A DNA stretch of 7,466 bases from JAEUPI01 sp036520715 (GCA_036520715.1 DATDJF010000278.1:1-7466); one strand, 5' to 3'; positions 1-7,318 are shown, counted from the first letter of the stretch. Made by a program: numbers and translations. The notes: generated from the letters alone by a model not told the origin.

Positions 1-5
1 GTTGT

Positions 6-58
6 CGCTTCCCCCCGCGGGGGAGCGAGCCACCTTGGGACGGCCCGGCGGTGGCTCA
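6..58 (-). repeat. Two-hairpin palindromic repeat, copy B, overlapping the stop codon of the ATP-grasp/alpha-E gene
   Basis: Two adjacent inverted repeats are visible. One is at 6-27 (nine pairs including one G-T, with a four-base loop). The other pairs GAGCCACC at 27-34 with GGTGGCTC at 50-57 around a GC-rich loop. The right arm includes most of the minus-strand TGA stop at 56-58. The second hairpin aligns with 6211-6240, at the end of the alpha-E gene, with about 28 matching bases. The extra A at 32 and extra T at 52 pair with each other, so the stem is kept. In mRNA this would be a 3'-end stem-loop that could protect the transcript or slow polymerase. No T-run follows before the window edge, so I do not call it an intrinsic terminator. 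Confidence 0.7.
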
Positions 59-2668
59 CTGCCACACCGAACGGTCGGCGTCAGCCACGTGCGCGAACAG
101 GTGATTTCCGATCGCGGCCGACAGCTCGCGCACCGCGTCGACCATGCCATGCAGCGCGGCAATCAGCTCGGCCGGCCGCCCGCTCGCATCGAGCGCGGCC
201 ATCTGCTCGATCGACCAGGTCTCGGGCGCGGGCAGCGGATCGGTCACCTCGTAGGCCCAGGCACCGTCGTGCCGGGCCAACTTGCGCAGGCGGTCGCGCA
301 GCGTGCGCACCACCCAGGCCACCGAGCGTGTGCTGTCGGTGTCGAACACCAGCAGATCGAGCAGCGGCAGCATCTCGCGCCGGGCCTGGAAGCGTGCGCG
401 GTAGGTGATCGTGCTGTCGAACAGGCCGAGCAGCAGATCGAAGCCCTCGTCGCTGCTGGCCAGCCCGGCCTCCAGGCCGCGCGCCAGCGCATGGCACAGC
501 GTGTCCACGCGCTCGATCTGGCGGCCCACCGACAACAAGCGCCAGCCGTCGTCGCGCACCATGCGGTCGGTCTGCGCGCCGGTCACCGCGCTCAGGTGCA
601 TCGTGGTGCGTCCGAGCACGCCGGTCACGTCGGCCACCGGCGCGGCGCCGCCCCCGCGCGCCGAGGCGGCGAGCGCCGATGCGATGTGTTGCTCGAAATG
701 GTCGTCGATCTCCTGGATCAGCCGCCAGTGATCGGGCGACAGTCGCTCGCGCAACGACTGCGCGCAGGCCACCAGCGCCTGCAGGTTGAAGCCGACACTG
801 GTGACACCGGCAGCGGCAGGCAAACCGTGCGCCAGCGCACGCTCGAAAACCCGCAGCGACTGCACCGGGGTCGGCGTGCCCTCGGGCACCAGCCCGTGGC
901 GCTCGATCAGTTGGCCCAGCCACTCGCGCACCGCAGGCGTCGCCGATCGCAACCGCTCCAGCGCCAGGCGAACGACGCCGACCACGAACTCGGCGCGTTC
1001 GGTGTAGCGGCCGAGCCAGAACAGGTTTTCGGCGGCCCGGCTGGTCACGGTGCGCTGCTGATCCTGCAGGTCGGCTGCCGACAGCGGCGGGGCGAGCAGC
1101 GAGGTGCGATCGACGGCGCCCTCGGTCATCACCCACAGGTCGGCGCTGGCGCTGCCGTGCTGCATCGACAACCAGGGGTCGAGGCCTCTCTCGCGGCGCG
1201 CCGCCACGCGTGCCATGCCGCCGGGCAGCACGCGCCAGCCGCCGTGGCCGTCCGCCAACGCAAAGACACGCAACACGGCGGCCCGCAGATCGATCGCGGC
1301 GCCGTCCCAGATCGGGGTGTGCGACGGCCGCACGCGAGCCTGCAGCGTGAAGGCCGCGGGATCGGCATCGACTCGCGCGCTCAATGCCGCACGCTGCACC
1401 GAGTCGAGGTCGGCGGCGATCACCGGCTCGAAGCCTTGCGTGGTGGCACTGGCCGGGAACGTGGAGGCGACGACGAACTCCGGCAGCCGCGCGCGTTGCG
1501 CCTGCCACACCGAATCCTCACCACACCACCAGTGGGTCGACGCCGGCAGCAGCAATTCCTCGCCGAGCAGCCGCTTGGCGACGCCGGGCCAGAAGGCGGC
1601 CAGCCCGGGGCTCTCGAGCACGCCGGCGCCGGGCGTGTTGGCCACCACCACCTCGCCGGCGCGCAGCGCCTGCAGCAAACCCGGTACACCGAGCGCGGAG
1701 TCGGGGCGCAACTCCAGCGGATCGAGCCATTCGTCGTCGACGCGGCGCAGCACCACGTGCACACGCTCGAGGCCTTGCATGGTCTTCAGGAAGAGCTGGC
1801 GGTCGCGCACCGTGAGGTCGCTGCCCTCGACCAGCGAGATGCCGAGGTAGCGTGCGAGGAACACCTGCTCGAAGTAGGTCTCGTGCAGTGGCCCGGGCGT
1901 GAGCAGCACGATGCGCGCTCGTTCACCGGCCGGGCTCAGGGCGCGCAAGGCGTTCAGCAAGCCGCCGAACGCGGCGGCGACCCGCTGCACGCGCAACTCG
2001 GCAAACGCTTCCGGAAACTCCTGCGCCACCAGCAGGCGGTTTTCCAGCAGGTAGCCGAGCCCCGAGGGGGCCTGCAGCCGCTGCGACAACACCCACCAGC
2101 GCCCTTCGGGGCCGCGCGCGATGTCGAACGCCGCCACGTGCAGGTGCACGCCGCCGGGCGGCACCACGCCGTGCGCCGGCCGCAGGTACTGCGGGTGCGC
2201 GAACACCAGCGACGGCGGCAACACGGCCTCGCGCAGCAATGTTTGCGGGCCGTAGACGTCGGCCAGCGTGGCGTTGAGCAGGCGCGCGCGCTGCGTCACG
2301 CCGCGCTCGATGGCGGCCCACTCGCCTGCAGCAACGATGAACGGCAACAGTTGCAGCGGCCACTCGCGGCTGGCGTCGCCGCCGCTGGCATGCACGTTGT
2401 AGCTGGCGCCATCCTCGCGCACACGGCGTTGCACGCGTGCCGCGCGCGCCGCCAGTTCGCCGGCCGCGCCAGAGCGCGCGGCGGGGCCGAGCGCAGCGAA
2501 GAAAGTCTCCCAGTGCCGGGCCGGTGGCGCGAGCGCAGCCGCCGGCGACGGCAGCGCGCGGCGCAGTTCGTCGTAGGCCTCGGCCGGGCGCGCGGCATCG
2601 AAGCGCGCGCTGCGCGCCTCATCGCCGGCGGGGTCCGGTGATGCGCTGTCGGCCGTGCGGTCGGTCAT
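56..2668 (-). CDS. Circularly permuted type 2 ATP-grasp / alpha-E domain fusion protein
   Basis: This 870-residue protein joins two domains that are often separate genes. Residues about 50-520 are the circularly permuted ATP-grasp region (DUF404/DUF407, COG2308 type). It shows EW..IE.G..QRA.LLN at about 116-132, TPGPLHETYFE at 257-267, LVEGSDLTVRD at 279-289, ANTPGAGVLESP at 343-354 and LPGGMARV at 481-488. Residues about 543-860 are an alpha-E domain (DUF403, COG2307) opening with SRAAENLFWLGRYTERAE, closely like the start of the standalone alpha-E protein in this locus. The family is predicted to form amide bonds with ATP, making or attaching a peptide; the substrate is unknown. No signal peptide or membrane segment is seen, so it is probably cytoplasmic. 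The start is ATG at 2668, 52 bases after the DUF2126 stop; only a weak AAGG lies upstream, so translation may depend on operon coupling. The first residues are Ala/Asp-rich and poorly conserved, so the exact start is less sure than the frame. The gene ends in TGA and looks intact. Confidence 0.93.
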   Translation of the reverse strand: MTDRTADSASPDPAGDEARSARFDAARPAEAYDELRRALPSPAAALAPPARHWETFFAALGPAARSGAAGELAARAARVQRRVREDGASYNVHASGGDASREWPLQLLPFIVAAGEWAAIERGVTQRARLLNATLADVYGPQTLLREAVLPPSLVFAHPQYLRPAHGVVPPGGVHLHVAAFDIARGPEGRWWVLSQRLQAPSGLGYLLENRLLVAQEFPEAFAELRVQRVAAAFGGLLNALRALSPAGERARIVLLTPGPLHETYFEQVFLARYLGISLVEGSDLTVRDRQLFLKTMQGLERVHVVLRRVDDEWLDPLELRPDSALGVPGLLQALRAGEVVVANTPGAGVLESPGLAAFWPGVAKRLLGEELLLPASTHWWCGEDSVWQAQRARLPEFVVASTFPASATTQGFEPVIAADLDSVQRAALSARVDADPAAFTLQARVRPSHTPIWDGAAIDLRAAVLRVFALADGHGGWRVLPGGMARVAARRERGLDPWLSMQHGSASADLWVMTEGAVDRTSLLAPPLSAADLQDQQRTVTSRAAENLFWLGRYTERAEFVVGVVRLALERLRSATPAVREWLGQLIERHGLVPEGTPTPVQSLRVFERALAHGLPAAAGVTSVGFNLQALVACAQSLRERLSPDHWRLIQEIDDHFEQHIASALAASARGGGAAPVADVTGVLGRTTMHLSAVTGAQTDRMVRDDGWRLLSVGRQIERVDTLCHALARGLEAGLASSDEGFDLLLGLFDSTITYRARFQARREMLPLLDLLVFDTDSTRSVAWVVRTLRDRLRKLARHDGAWAYEVTDPLPAPETWSIEQMAALDASGRPAELIAALHGMVDAVRELSAAIGNHLFAHVADADRSVWQ

Positions 2669-2720
2669 GTCGGGATCATGCCTTGGCCCTCACCGCGACG
2701 CGCCCCCGATTCCCAGGTCT

Positions 2721-4781
2721 TCAGTGGCGCCGCAGGTCGAGCGTGAAGGGAAACTCCAAGCTGCGCTCGGCCGGCAGCTCGATCGGCTTGGCGAACCCCT
2801 GATCCGGTGTGTGGCCGAACGGAAAGTAGCGCGCCAGGCGCCGGCTCTCGGCCTCGAACGCATTGACCGGAAAGGTGTCGTGGCTGCGCCCGCCCGGATG
2901 CGCCACGTGGTACTGGCAACCGCCCAGCGAACGCTGCATCCAGCGGTCGACCAGATCGATGGTCAGCGGCGCGTGCACGGCGATCGTCGGATGCAGCGAC
3001 GAGGGTGCAGCCCAGGCACGGTAGCGCACGGCGGCCACGAACTCACCGGCGCGCCCGGTGGGCTGCAACGGCAGCACCTGGCCATTGACGGTGATGACGT
3101 GGCGCGAATCGACGAGCCCGCTGACGCGCACTTCGAGCCGCTCGAGCGTCGAGTCGACGTAGCGCACGGTGGTGCCCGCCGCACCCTCCTCGCCCATCAC
3201 GTGCCAGGGCTCCAGCGCATGGCGCAGCACCAGGTGCACGCCGCGGGCGTCGAGCTCGCCCACCTTGGGAAAGCGGAACTCGAAGTGCGGCGCGAACCAG
3301 GCCAGGTCGAAAGCGAAGCCGGCGCGTTGCATCTGCTCGACCACGTCTTCGATGTCCATCCACACGAAGCTGGGCAGCAGGCAGCGGTCGTGCAGCGCGG
3401 TGCCCCAACGAACCAGCGGCTCGCGGTAGGGCTTGTTCCAGAAGCGCGTCACCAGCGCACGCAGCAGCAACTGCTGCACGATGCTCATGTGCGCATGCGG
3501 CGGCATCTCGAAAGCGCGCAGCTCGAGCAGCCCCAGGCGCCCGGTGGAGGCGTCCGGCGAATACAGCTTGTCGATGCAGAACTCGCTGCGGTGGGTGTTG
3601 CCGGTGACGTCGATCAGCACGTTGCGCAGCGTGCGGTCCACCAGCCACGGCGGCAACCGTTCGCCGTAGCGCTCGCTCTTGCGATCGATTTCGGCGATCG
3701 CGATTTCGAGCTCGTGGAGCTGGTCGTTGCGTGCCTCGTCGACGCGCGGCGCCTGGCTGGTGGGGCCGATGAACAGGCCCGAGAACAAGTAGCTCAACGC
3801 CGGATGGTTGTGCCAGTAGCCGAGCAGCGAGCCCAGCAGGTCGGGCCGCCGCAGGAACGGGCTGTCGGCCGGCGTGGCGCCACCGAGCACGAAGTGGTTG
3901 CCGCCGCCGGTGCCGGTGTGGCGGCCGTCGAGCATGAACTTCTCGGTGGACAGGCGCGACTGCCGCGCCGCCTCGTACAGAAACTCGGTGTGCTCGACCA
4001 GTTCGCGCCAGTCGTGTGCCGGGTGGATGTTGACTTCGATGACGCCCGGATCGGGGGTGACCTGCAGCACTTTCAGTCGCGGGTCACGCGGCGGCGGGTA
4101 CCCCTCGAGCACGACCTTCACGCCCAGGCTCGCCGCAGTGGCCTCGACGGCAACGAGCAACTCGAGGTAGTGCTCCAGCGTCTGCAATGGCGGCATGAAG
4201 ACGTAGAGCACGCTGCTGGCCTGTCCGAGGCCTTCGGCTTTCGGGCCGCTGGCGCGCCGCGGGTCACGCGCCTCGACCACCAGCGCCGTGCGGGTGACCC
4301 AGTGCGCCGATTCGAAGCGCCGCGACGAGCGCGCCAGCGCGGCCGCATCCAGCGGCGCCTGGCCCGAGGCCGGCCCTGCGCCGGACGAGCGCGGCGGTGC
4401 CGGCGTGCCACCGCCGGCGAGACCGCCGGCCGCACGGGCGGCTTGTTGGCCGCGAATCTGCGTTGCCGCGGGCAAGCTGCCACGCGGCGCGAACGGGTCG
4501 GCTTCGACGTGGTAGGGATAGTCGCCCTTCGACACCCAGGGCAACGAGTCCAGCGGCAGGCGGTAGCCCATCGGCGAGTCGCCGGGGAACAGGTACATGC
4601 GCTCGTCGCGGAAGAACCAGGGGCCGGTGATCCAGCGTGGCCCGTCGAGGGCCGGATCGTCATCGCGCTTGAGCGGCAGCACGTAGCCTACCTCGCGCTC
4701 GAGCCCCTGGGCGAACAGGCGGCGCAAGCGGGCGCGCTCCAGTTCGTCGTCCAAACGCGAATCGAACGGGTCCACGTTCAC
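2721..4781 (-). CDS. DUF2126 (circularly permuted GS-like ligase) C-terminal portion, downstream of the premature stop
   Basis: This is the open remainder of the interrupted gene: 686 codons from the first possible in-frame GTG (4781) to TGA at 2721-2723. It starts ten codons after the premature stop. Recognisable DUF2126 blocks include VNVDPFDSRLDD at the start, GPWFFRDERMYLFPGDSPMG at about 53-72, GRHTGTGGGNHFVLGG at 286-301, GYWHNHPALSYLFSGLF at 321-337 and ELRAFEMPPHAHMS at 420-433. Residues about 104-150 are a Gly/Ala/Pro-rich linker of low complexity. DUF2126 was predicted to be a circularly permuted glutamine-synthetase-like amidoligase; that assignment comes from comparative genomics, not assay. 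No good ribosome binding site precedes the GTG, and its position falls inside a conserved segment, so this is probably not an independent gene. It could be made only by readthrough, weak reinitiation, or not at all. Confidence 0.6.
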   Translation of the reverse strand: MNVDPFDSRLDDELERARLRRLFAQGLEREVGYVLPLKRDDDPALDGPRWITGPWFFRDERMYLFPGDSPMGYRLPLDSLPWVSKGDYPYHVEADPFAPRGSLPAATQIRGQQAARAAGGLAGGGTPAPPRSSGAGPASGQAPLDAAALARSSRRFESAHWVTRTALVVEARDPRRASGPKAEGLGQASSVLYVFMPPLQTLEHYLELLVAVEATAASLGVKVVLEGYPPPRDPRLKVLQVTPDPGVIEVNIHPAHDWRELVEHTEFLYEAARQSRLSTEKFMLDGRHTGTGGGNHFVLGGATPADSPFLRRPDLLGSLLGYWHNHPALSYLFSGLFIGPTSQAPRVDEARNDQLHELEIAIAEIDRKSERYGERLPPWLVDRTLRNVLIDVTGNTHRSEFCIDKLYSPDASTGRLGLLELRAFEMPPHAHMSIVQQLLLRALVTRFWNKPYREPLVRWGTALHDRCLLPSFVWMDIEDVVEQMQRAGFAFDLAWFAPHFEFRFPKVGELDARGVHLVLRHALEPWHVMGEEGAAGTTVRYVDSTLERLEVRVSGLVDSRHVITVNGQVLPLQPTGRAGEFVAAVRYRAWAAPSSLHPTIAVHAPLTIDLVDRWMQRSLGGCQYHVAHPGGRSHDTFPVNAFEAESRRLARYFPFGHTPDQGFAKPIELPAERSLEFPFTLDLRRH

Positions 4782-4811
4782 CGGCAGGCGGCGCTCACGC
4801 CACAGGTAGTA

Positions 4812-4814
4812 TCA
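4812..4814 (-). other. Premature in-frame TGA codon (TGG expected)
   Basis: On the coding strand the codons run GAC ACC TGA TAC TAC CTG TGG. The bases flanking the TGA encode EDT before and YYLWRERRLPVN after, a continuous block of DUF2126. From memory of the family, Trp is a common residue at this position; some members have another hydrophobic residue. The base after the stop is T. A single C-to-T change on the plus strand at 4812 accounts for it. Confidence 0.85.
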
Positions 4815-6167
4815 GGTGTCTTCGTAGCCGGGCAGCACGGTGTCTGCGGTCAGGCCCAGTTGTTTCGTCAACGCGACGACGAACCGCTTGGCATCGTCGC
4901 TGGTGTACCGATGCGGCTCGCGCTCGTCGGCGAACAGCGACGGGTCGCGCCAGCAGGGCTGGCCATCGGCGCGCCAGCACACGCTCAGCGCCCAGCGCGG
5001 CAACTGTTCGCCCGGATACCACTTGCCCTGGCCGAAGTGCAGGAAGCCACCGGCGCCGTAGTGCGCCCGCAGGCGCTGCACCAGGTCCTGCGCGAACACA
5101 CGCTTGGTCGGGCCCAGGGCATCGGTGTTCCACTCGGCGCCGTCGCGGTCGTCCACCGACACGAAGGTGGGCTCGCCACCCATCGTCAGGCGCACGTCGC
5201 CGGCCACCAGCTCTTGATCGACCTGCTCGCCGAGCGCGAGCACGCTGTGCCACTGCTCGTCGGTGTAGGGTTTGGTGACGCGAGGCGACTCCCAGATGCG
5301 CGAGATGCGCATGCTGTGCGTGAACTCGACCTCGCTCTCATCGACGGCGCCGCTCACCGGCGCCGCGCTCGAGGGCTGCGGGGTGCAGGCCAGCGGGATG
5401 TGGCCCTCGCCGGCCAGCAACCCCGACGTGGGATCGAGCCCGATCCATCCGGCGCCCGGCAGATAGACCTCGCACCAGGCGTGCAGGTCGGTGAAGTCGG
5501 TTTCGCTGCCGCTGGGGCCGTCGAGCGATTTCACGTCGGGCTTGAGCTGGATCAGGTAGCCCGAGACGAAGCGTGCCGCCAGACCGAGGTGCCTGAGCGT
5601 CTGCACCAGCAGCCAGCCGCTGTCGCGGCACGAGCCGGCACCGGTCTGCAGCGTCTGCTCCGGCGTCTGCACGCCGGGCTCCATGCGGATCAGGTAGCGG
5701 ATGTCGCTCTGCAGCCGCTGGTTGATCGCCACCAGGAAGTCGATGGTGCGCTGCTCGCTGCGGTTCACCGAGGCGAGAAACTGCTCGAAGCGGGGGGTCG
5801 CCGCGTGCTTCACCAGGTACGGCGCCAGCTCCTCGCGCAGCGCCTGGTCGTAGGCAAACGGAAACTGCTGCGCACTGGCCTCGAGGAAAAAATCGAACGG
5901 GTTGTAGACCGCCATCTGCGCCACCAGGTCGACCGTGACCTTGAACTCGGTGGTCGGCTCCGGGAAGACCAGGCGCGCCAGGTAGTTGGCAAACGGATCC
6001 TGCTGCCAGTTGATGAAGTGCCCGGCCGGCTCGATGCGCAGCGAGTAGCTCAGGATCGACGTGCGGCAATGCGGCGCCGGCCGCAGCCGCACCACTTGCG
6101 GCGACAGGCCGACGCGACGGTCGTACCTGTAGTGCGTGACGTGGTTCAGCGCGACATGAATGCTCAT
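4812..6167 (-). CDS. Transglutaminase-like cysteine peptidase/transferase, N-terminal 451 residues of the interrupted gene
   Basis: This is the part made if translation stops at the premature TGA. Residues 1-90 match the bacterial transglutaminase N-terminal domain (HVTHYRYDRRV near the start, then a beta-rich region). Residues about 130-255 are the catalytic core with a complete Cys-His-Asp triad: Cys180 in TGAGSCRDSGWL, His229 in DLHAWCEVYLPG and Asp245 in GLDPTSG. From about residue 324 (RLTMGGEPTFVSVDDRD) the DUF2126 domain begins, so this product carries only about its first 125 residues. Such enzymes cleave or transfer acyl groups at amide bonds; in this neighbourhood the target is presumed to be a peptide made by the ligases. 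ATG at 6167 is preceded by GAAGGG (6179-6174, spacing 6), a good ribosome binding site. Longer starts would run into the alpha-E gene and the hairpin repeat, and were rejected. The triad is upstream of the stop, so this fragment could be an active transglutaminase without its ligase. Confidence 0.88.
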   Translation of the reverse strand: MSIHVALNHVTHYRYDRRVGLSPQVVRLRPAPHCRTSILSYSLRIEPAGHFINWQQDPFANYLARLVFPEPTTEFKVTVDLVAQMAVYNPFDFFLEASAQQFPFAYDQALREELAPYLVKHAATPRFEQFLASVNRSEQRTIDFLVAINQRLQSDIRYLIRMEPGVQTPEQTLQTGAGSCRDSGWLLVQTLRHLGLAARFVSGYLIQLKPDVKSLDGPSGSETDFTDLHAWCEVYLPGAGWIGLDPTSGLLAGEGHIPLACTPQPSSAAPVSGAVDESEVEFTHSMRISRIWESPRVTKPYTDEQWHSVLALGEQVDQELVAGDVRLTMGGEPTFVSVDDRDGAEWNTDALGPTKRVFAQDLVQRLRAHYGAGGFLHFGQGKWYPGEQLPRWALSVCWRADGQPCWRDPSLFADEREPHRYTSDDAKRFVVALTKQLGLTADTVLPGYEDT

Positions 6168-6173
6168 TGGGCA

Positions 6174-6179
6174 CCCTTC
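6174..6179 (-). promoter_or_regulatory. Ribosome binding site of the transglutaminase gene
   Basis: The coding strand reads GAAGGG, six bases before ATG at 6167. It fixes the start at 6167 rather than at the in-frame upstream candidates, which lie within or beyond the hairpin repeat and the alpha-E gene. Confidence 0.65.
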
Positions 6180-6191
6180 GCGCTGGCGCGC

Positions 6192-6240
6192 GTTCCCGCC
6201 AAGCGGGAATGAGCCCCTTCGGGCGGCCGGGCGGGGCTCA
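6192..6240 (-). repeat. Two-hairpin palindromic repeat, copy A, between the alpha-E and transglutaminase genes
   Basis: The first hairpin is TTCCCGC (6193-6199) with GCGGGAA (6203-6209) around a three-base loop. The second is GAGCCCC (6211-6217) with GGGGCTC (6233-6239), and that stem contains part of the alpha-E stop codon at 6238-6240. The order of the hairpins and the sequence of the second match copy B at the left window edge. It fills most of the 70-base gap between two genes and sits close to the next ribosome binding site, so it could stabilise the upstream message or lower expression of the next gene. No T-run follows, so it is not scored as a terminator. Confidence 0.7.
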
Positions 6241-7194
6241 TGCCGGCACCAGGAAGTCGCGGCTGATGCGGGCGCCGATGTCGTTGACGCGGTCGAGGAA
6301 GTGCGTGAGGTAGGCGTGCATGCCGGTGGCCAGGATCTCGTCGATGCGGCCGTATTCGAGGTCCGAGCGTAGCCGGCCGGCACGGCGCTCGGTGTCGGCG
6401 CTCTGCTCGTTGGCGACCAGGCGCAGGTTGTCGACCACGCCGTTCATGCAGCTGGCCAGTGAACGCGGCATGTCGGGGCGCAGGATCAGCAGCTCGGCCA
6501 CCTTCTCGGGGACGATCACGTTGCGATAGACCTTGCGGTAGATCTCGAAGCCCGACACCGACCGCAGGATGGCCGACCAGTGATAAAAGTCGATCTCGGG
6601 TGCCTCGTCGGATTGTTCGCGGCCGAAGTAGTCGCCGGCCAGCGCGTGGAACTTCACGTCGAGCAGGCGCGCCGTGTTGTCGGCGCGCTCCAGGAAGGTG
6701 CCGATGCGAATGAAGTGCATCGATTCGTCCTGCAGCATCGTGCCCACGGTGACGCCGCGCGACAGGTGCGAGCGGAACTTGACCCACTCGAACAGCGCGC
6801 TGGGATCGCGGTCGAAGTCGAGCTGGCGCAGCATGCGGTTGAACTCCAGCCATGTCTGGTTGGTGGTCTCCCACAGCTCGGTGGTGATGCTGCCGCGCAC
6901 GGCGCGTGCGTTCTCGCGCGCGGCGCGCAGGCACGACGCGATGCTCGACGGGTGCGTCTCGTCGCGCACCATGAACCCCATCACCCGGCGCGGCTCGATG
7001 GCGCCGTGCCGCGACTCGTAGGCGCCGCTCAGCTCGCTGATGCCCAGCATGCCGCGCCACCCCTGCTCGGCGTTCTCCGCCGACTGCGGCAGCAGCGACG
7101 TCTGGTAATTGATGTCGAGCATGCGCGCGGTGTTTTCGGCTCGCTCCATGTAGCGCGCCATCCAGAAGAGGTGATCGGCGGTGCGGGAGAGCAT
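6238..7194 (-). CDS. Alpha-E domain (DUF403) protein
   Basis: This is a 318-residue, mostly helical protein of the alpha-E family (COG2307), a normal length for standalone members. It opens with the family hallmark LSRTADHLFWMARYMERAEN at residues 2-21. A second, internal copy of this helix motif is at 162-180 (IRIGTFLERADNTARLLDV), so the fold looks like a duplication. Conserved ER...NTAR residues occur in both halves. The biochemical role is unknown. It is nearly always encoded beside circularly permuted ATP-grasp enzymes and is thought to partner them in peptide synthesis or tagging; the fused ATP-grasp/alpha-E protein further along the operon supports this. No signal peptide or membrane span is seen. 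ATG at 7194 follows GGAG (7207-7204) with a spacing of nine bases. The gene ends in TGA inside a hairpin repeat, 70 bases before the transglutaminase start, which suggests one transcript. Confidence 0.94.
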   Translation of the reverse strand: MLSRTADHLFWMARYMERAENTARMLDINYQTSLLPQSAENAEQGWRGMLGISELSGAYESRHGAIEPRRVMGFMVRDETHPSSIASCLRAARENARAVRGSITTELWETTNQTWLEFNRMLRQLDFDRDPSALFEWVKFRSHLSRGVTVGTMLQDESMHFIRIGTFLERADNTARLLDVKFHALAGDYFGREQSDEAPEIDFYHWSAILRSVSGFEIYRKVYRNVIVPEKVAELLILRPDMPRSLASCMNGVVDNLRLVANEQSADTERRAGRLRSDLEYGRIDEILATGMHAYLTHFLDRVNDIGARISRDFLVPA

Positions 7195-7203
7195 GTTCAG
7201 CGG

Positions 7204-7207
7204 CTCC
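7204..7207 (-). promoter_or_regulatory. Ribosome binding site of the alpha-E gene
   Basis: GGAG on the coding strand lies nine bases before ATG at 7194. An A-rich run (AGAAAGAAAAG) just upstream would leave the site unpaired, which favours this start. Confidence 0.55.
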
Positions 7208-7281
7208 GCTTTTCTTTCTGCTTGCCGAGGACATGCGCAGCAAAGCCGCGGGCGGGTATGCGCCGGCGCTCGTGTACGGCG

Positions 7282-7300
7282 GTCGGCCCTGCGGGCCGAC
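7282..7300 (-). repeat. Perfect GC-rich hairpin in the leader
   Basis: GTCGGCCC (7282-7289) is the exact reverse complement of GGGCCGAC (7293-7300), with a three-base loop. It lies about 90 bases ahead of the alpha-E start. No T-run follows on either strand, so it is not a standard terminator. Confidence 0.6.
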
Positions 7301-7318
7301 TCCCTTCCGGTGCTCGGT

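Larger units (their letters stand above)
2721..6167 (-). pseudogene. Transglutaminase-DUF2126 (GS-like ligase) gene interrupted by an in-frame TGA
   Basis: Read as one unit this is a 1148-codon gene: transglutaminase N-terminal region, transglutaminase core, then DUF2126 (COG4196 type). Family members of this architecture are usually about 1100-1150 residues in a single chain, so the unit is full length. The only defect is TGA at 4812-4814 (codon 452). Codons on both sides are in the same frame and read GYEDT-stop-YYLWRERRLPVNVDPFD, which is uninterrupted family sequence across the join. The parsimonious origin is TGG (Trp) to TGA, one base. There is no frameshift, deletion or other stop, and codon bias stays normal downstream. 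It may be a recent nonsense mutation, a sequencing error, or a site decoded by low-level UGA readthrough; sequence alone cannot tell. Other genes here end in TGA, so reassignment of TGA to Trp throughout the genome is unlikely. The type 'pseudogene' is used as the nearest fit for an interrupted gene. Confidence 0.75.

Noticed and set aside
1..58. Intrinsic terminator at the end of the operon
   Set aside because: The hairpins are strong, but no T-run follows on the coding strand before the window ends, and a related copy sits between two genes of the same operon.
2..2641. 879-codon open frame on the plus strand
   Set aside because: It is codon-aligned antisense to the ATP-grasp/alpha-E gene, which carries clear family motifs. 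The plus-strand product is Arg/Gln/His/Ala-rich with no recognisable domain and is explained by GC-rich codon bias.
2665..2919. 84-codon minus-strand frame across the gap before the ATP-grasp gene
   Set aside because: It is a shadow of the end of the DUF2126 gene in another frame and has no family match.
4812..4814. Selenocysteine codon or a code in which TGA means Trp
   Set aside because: The expected residue is not a catalytic Cys, no selenocysteine insertion hairpin was recognised just downstream, and TGA is the natural stop of the other genes here.
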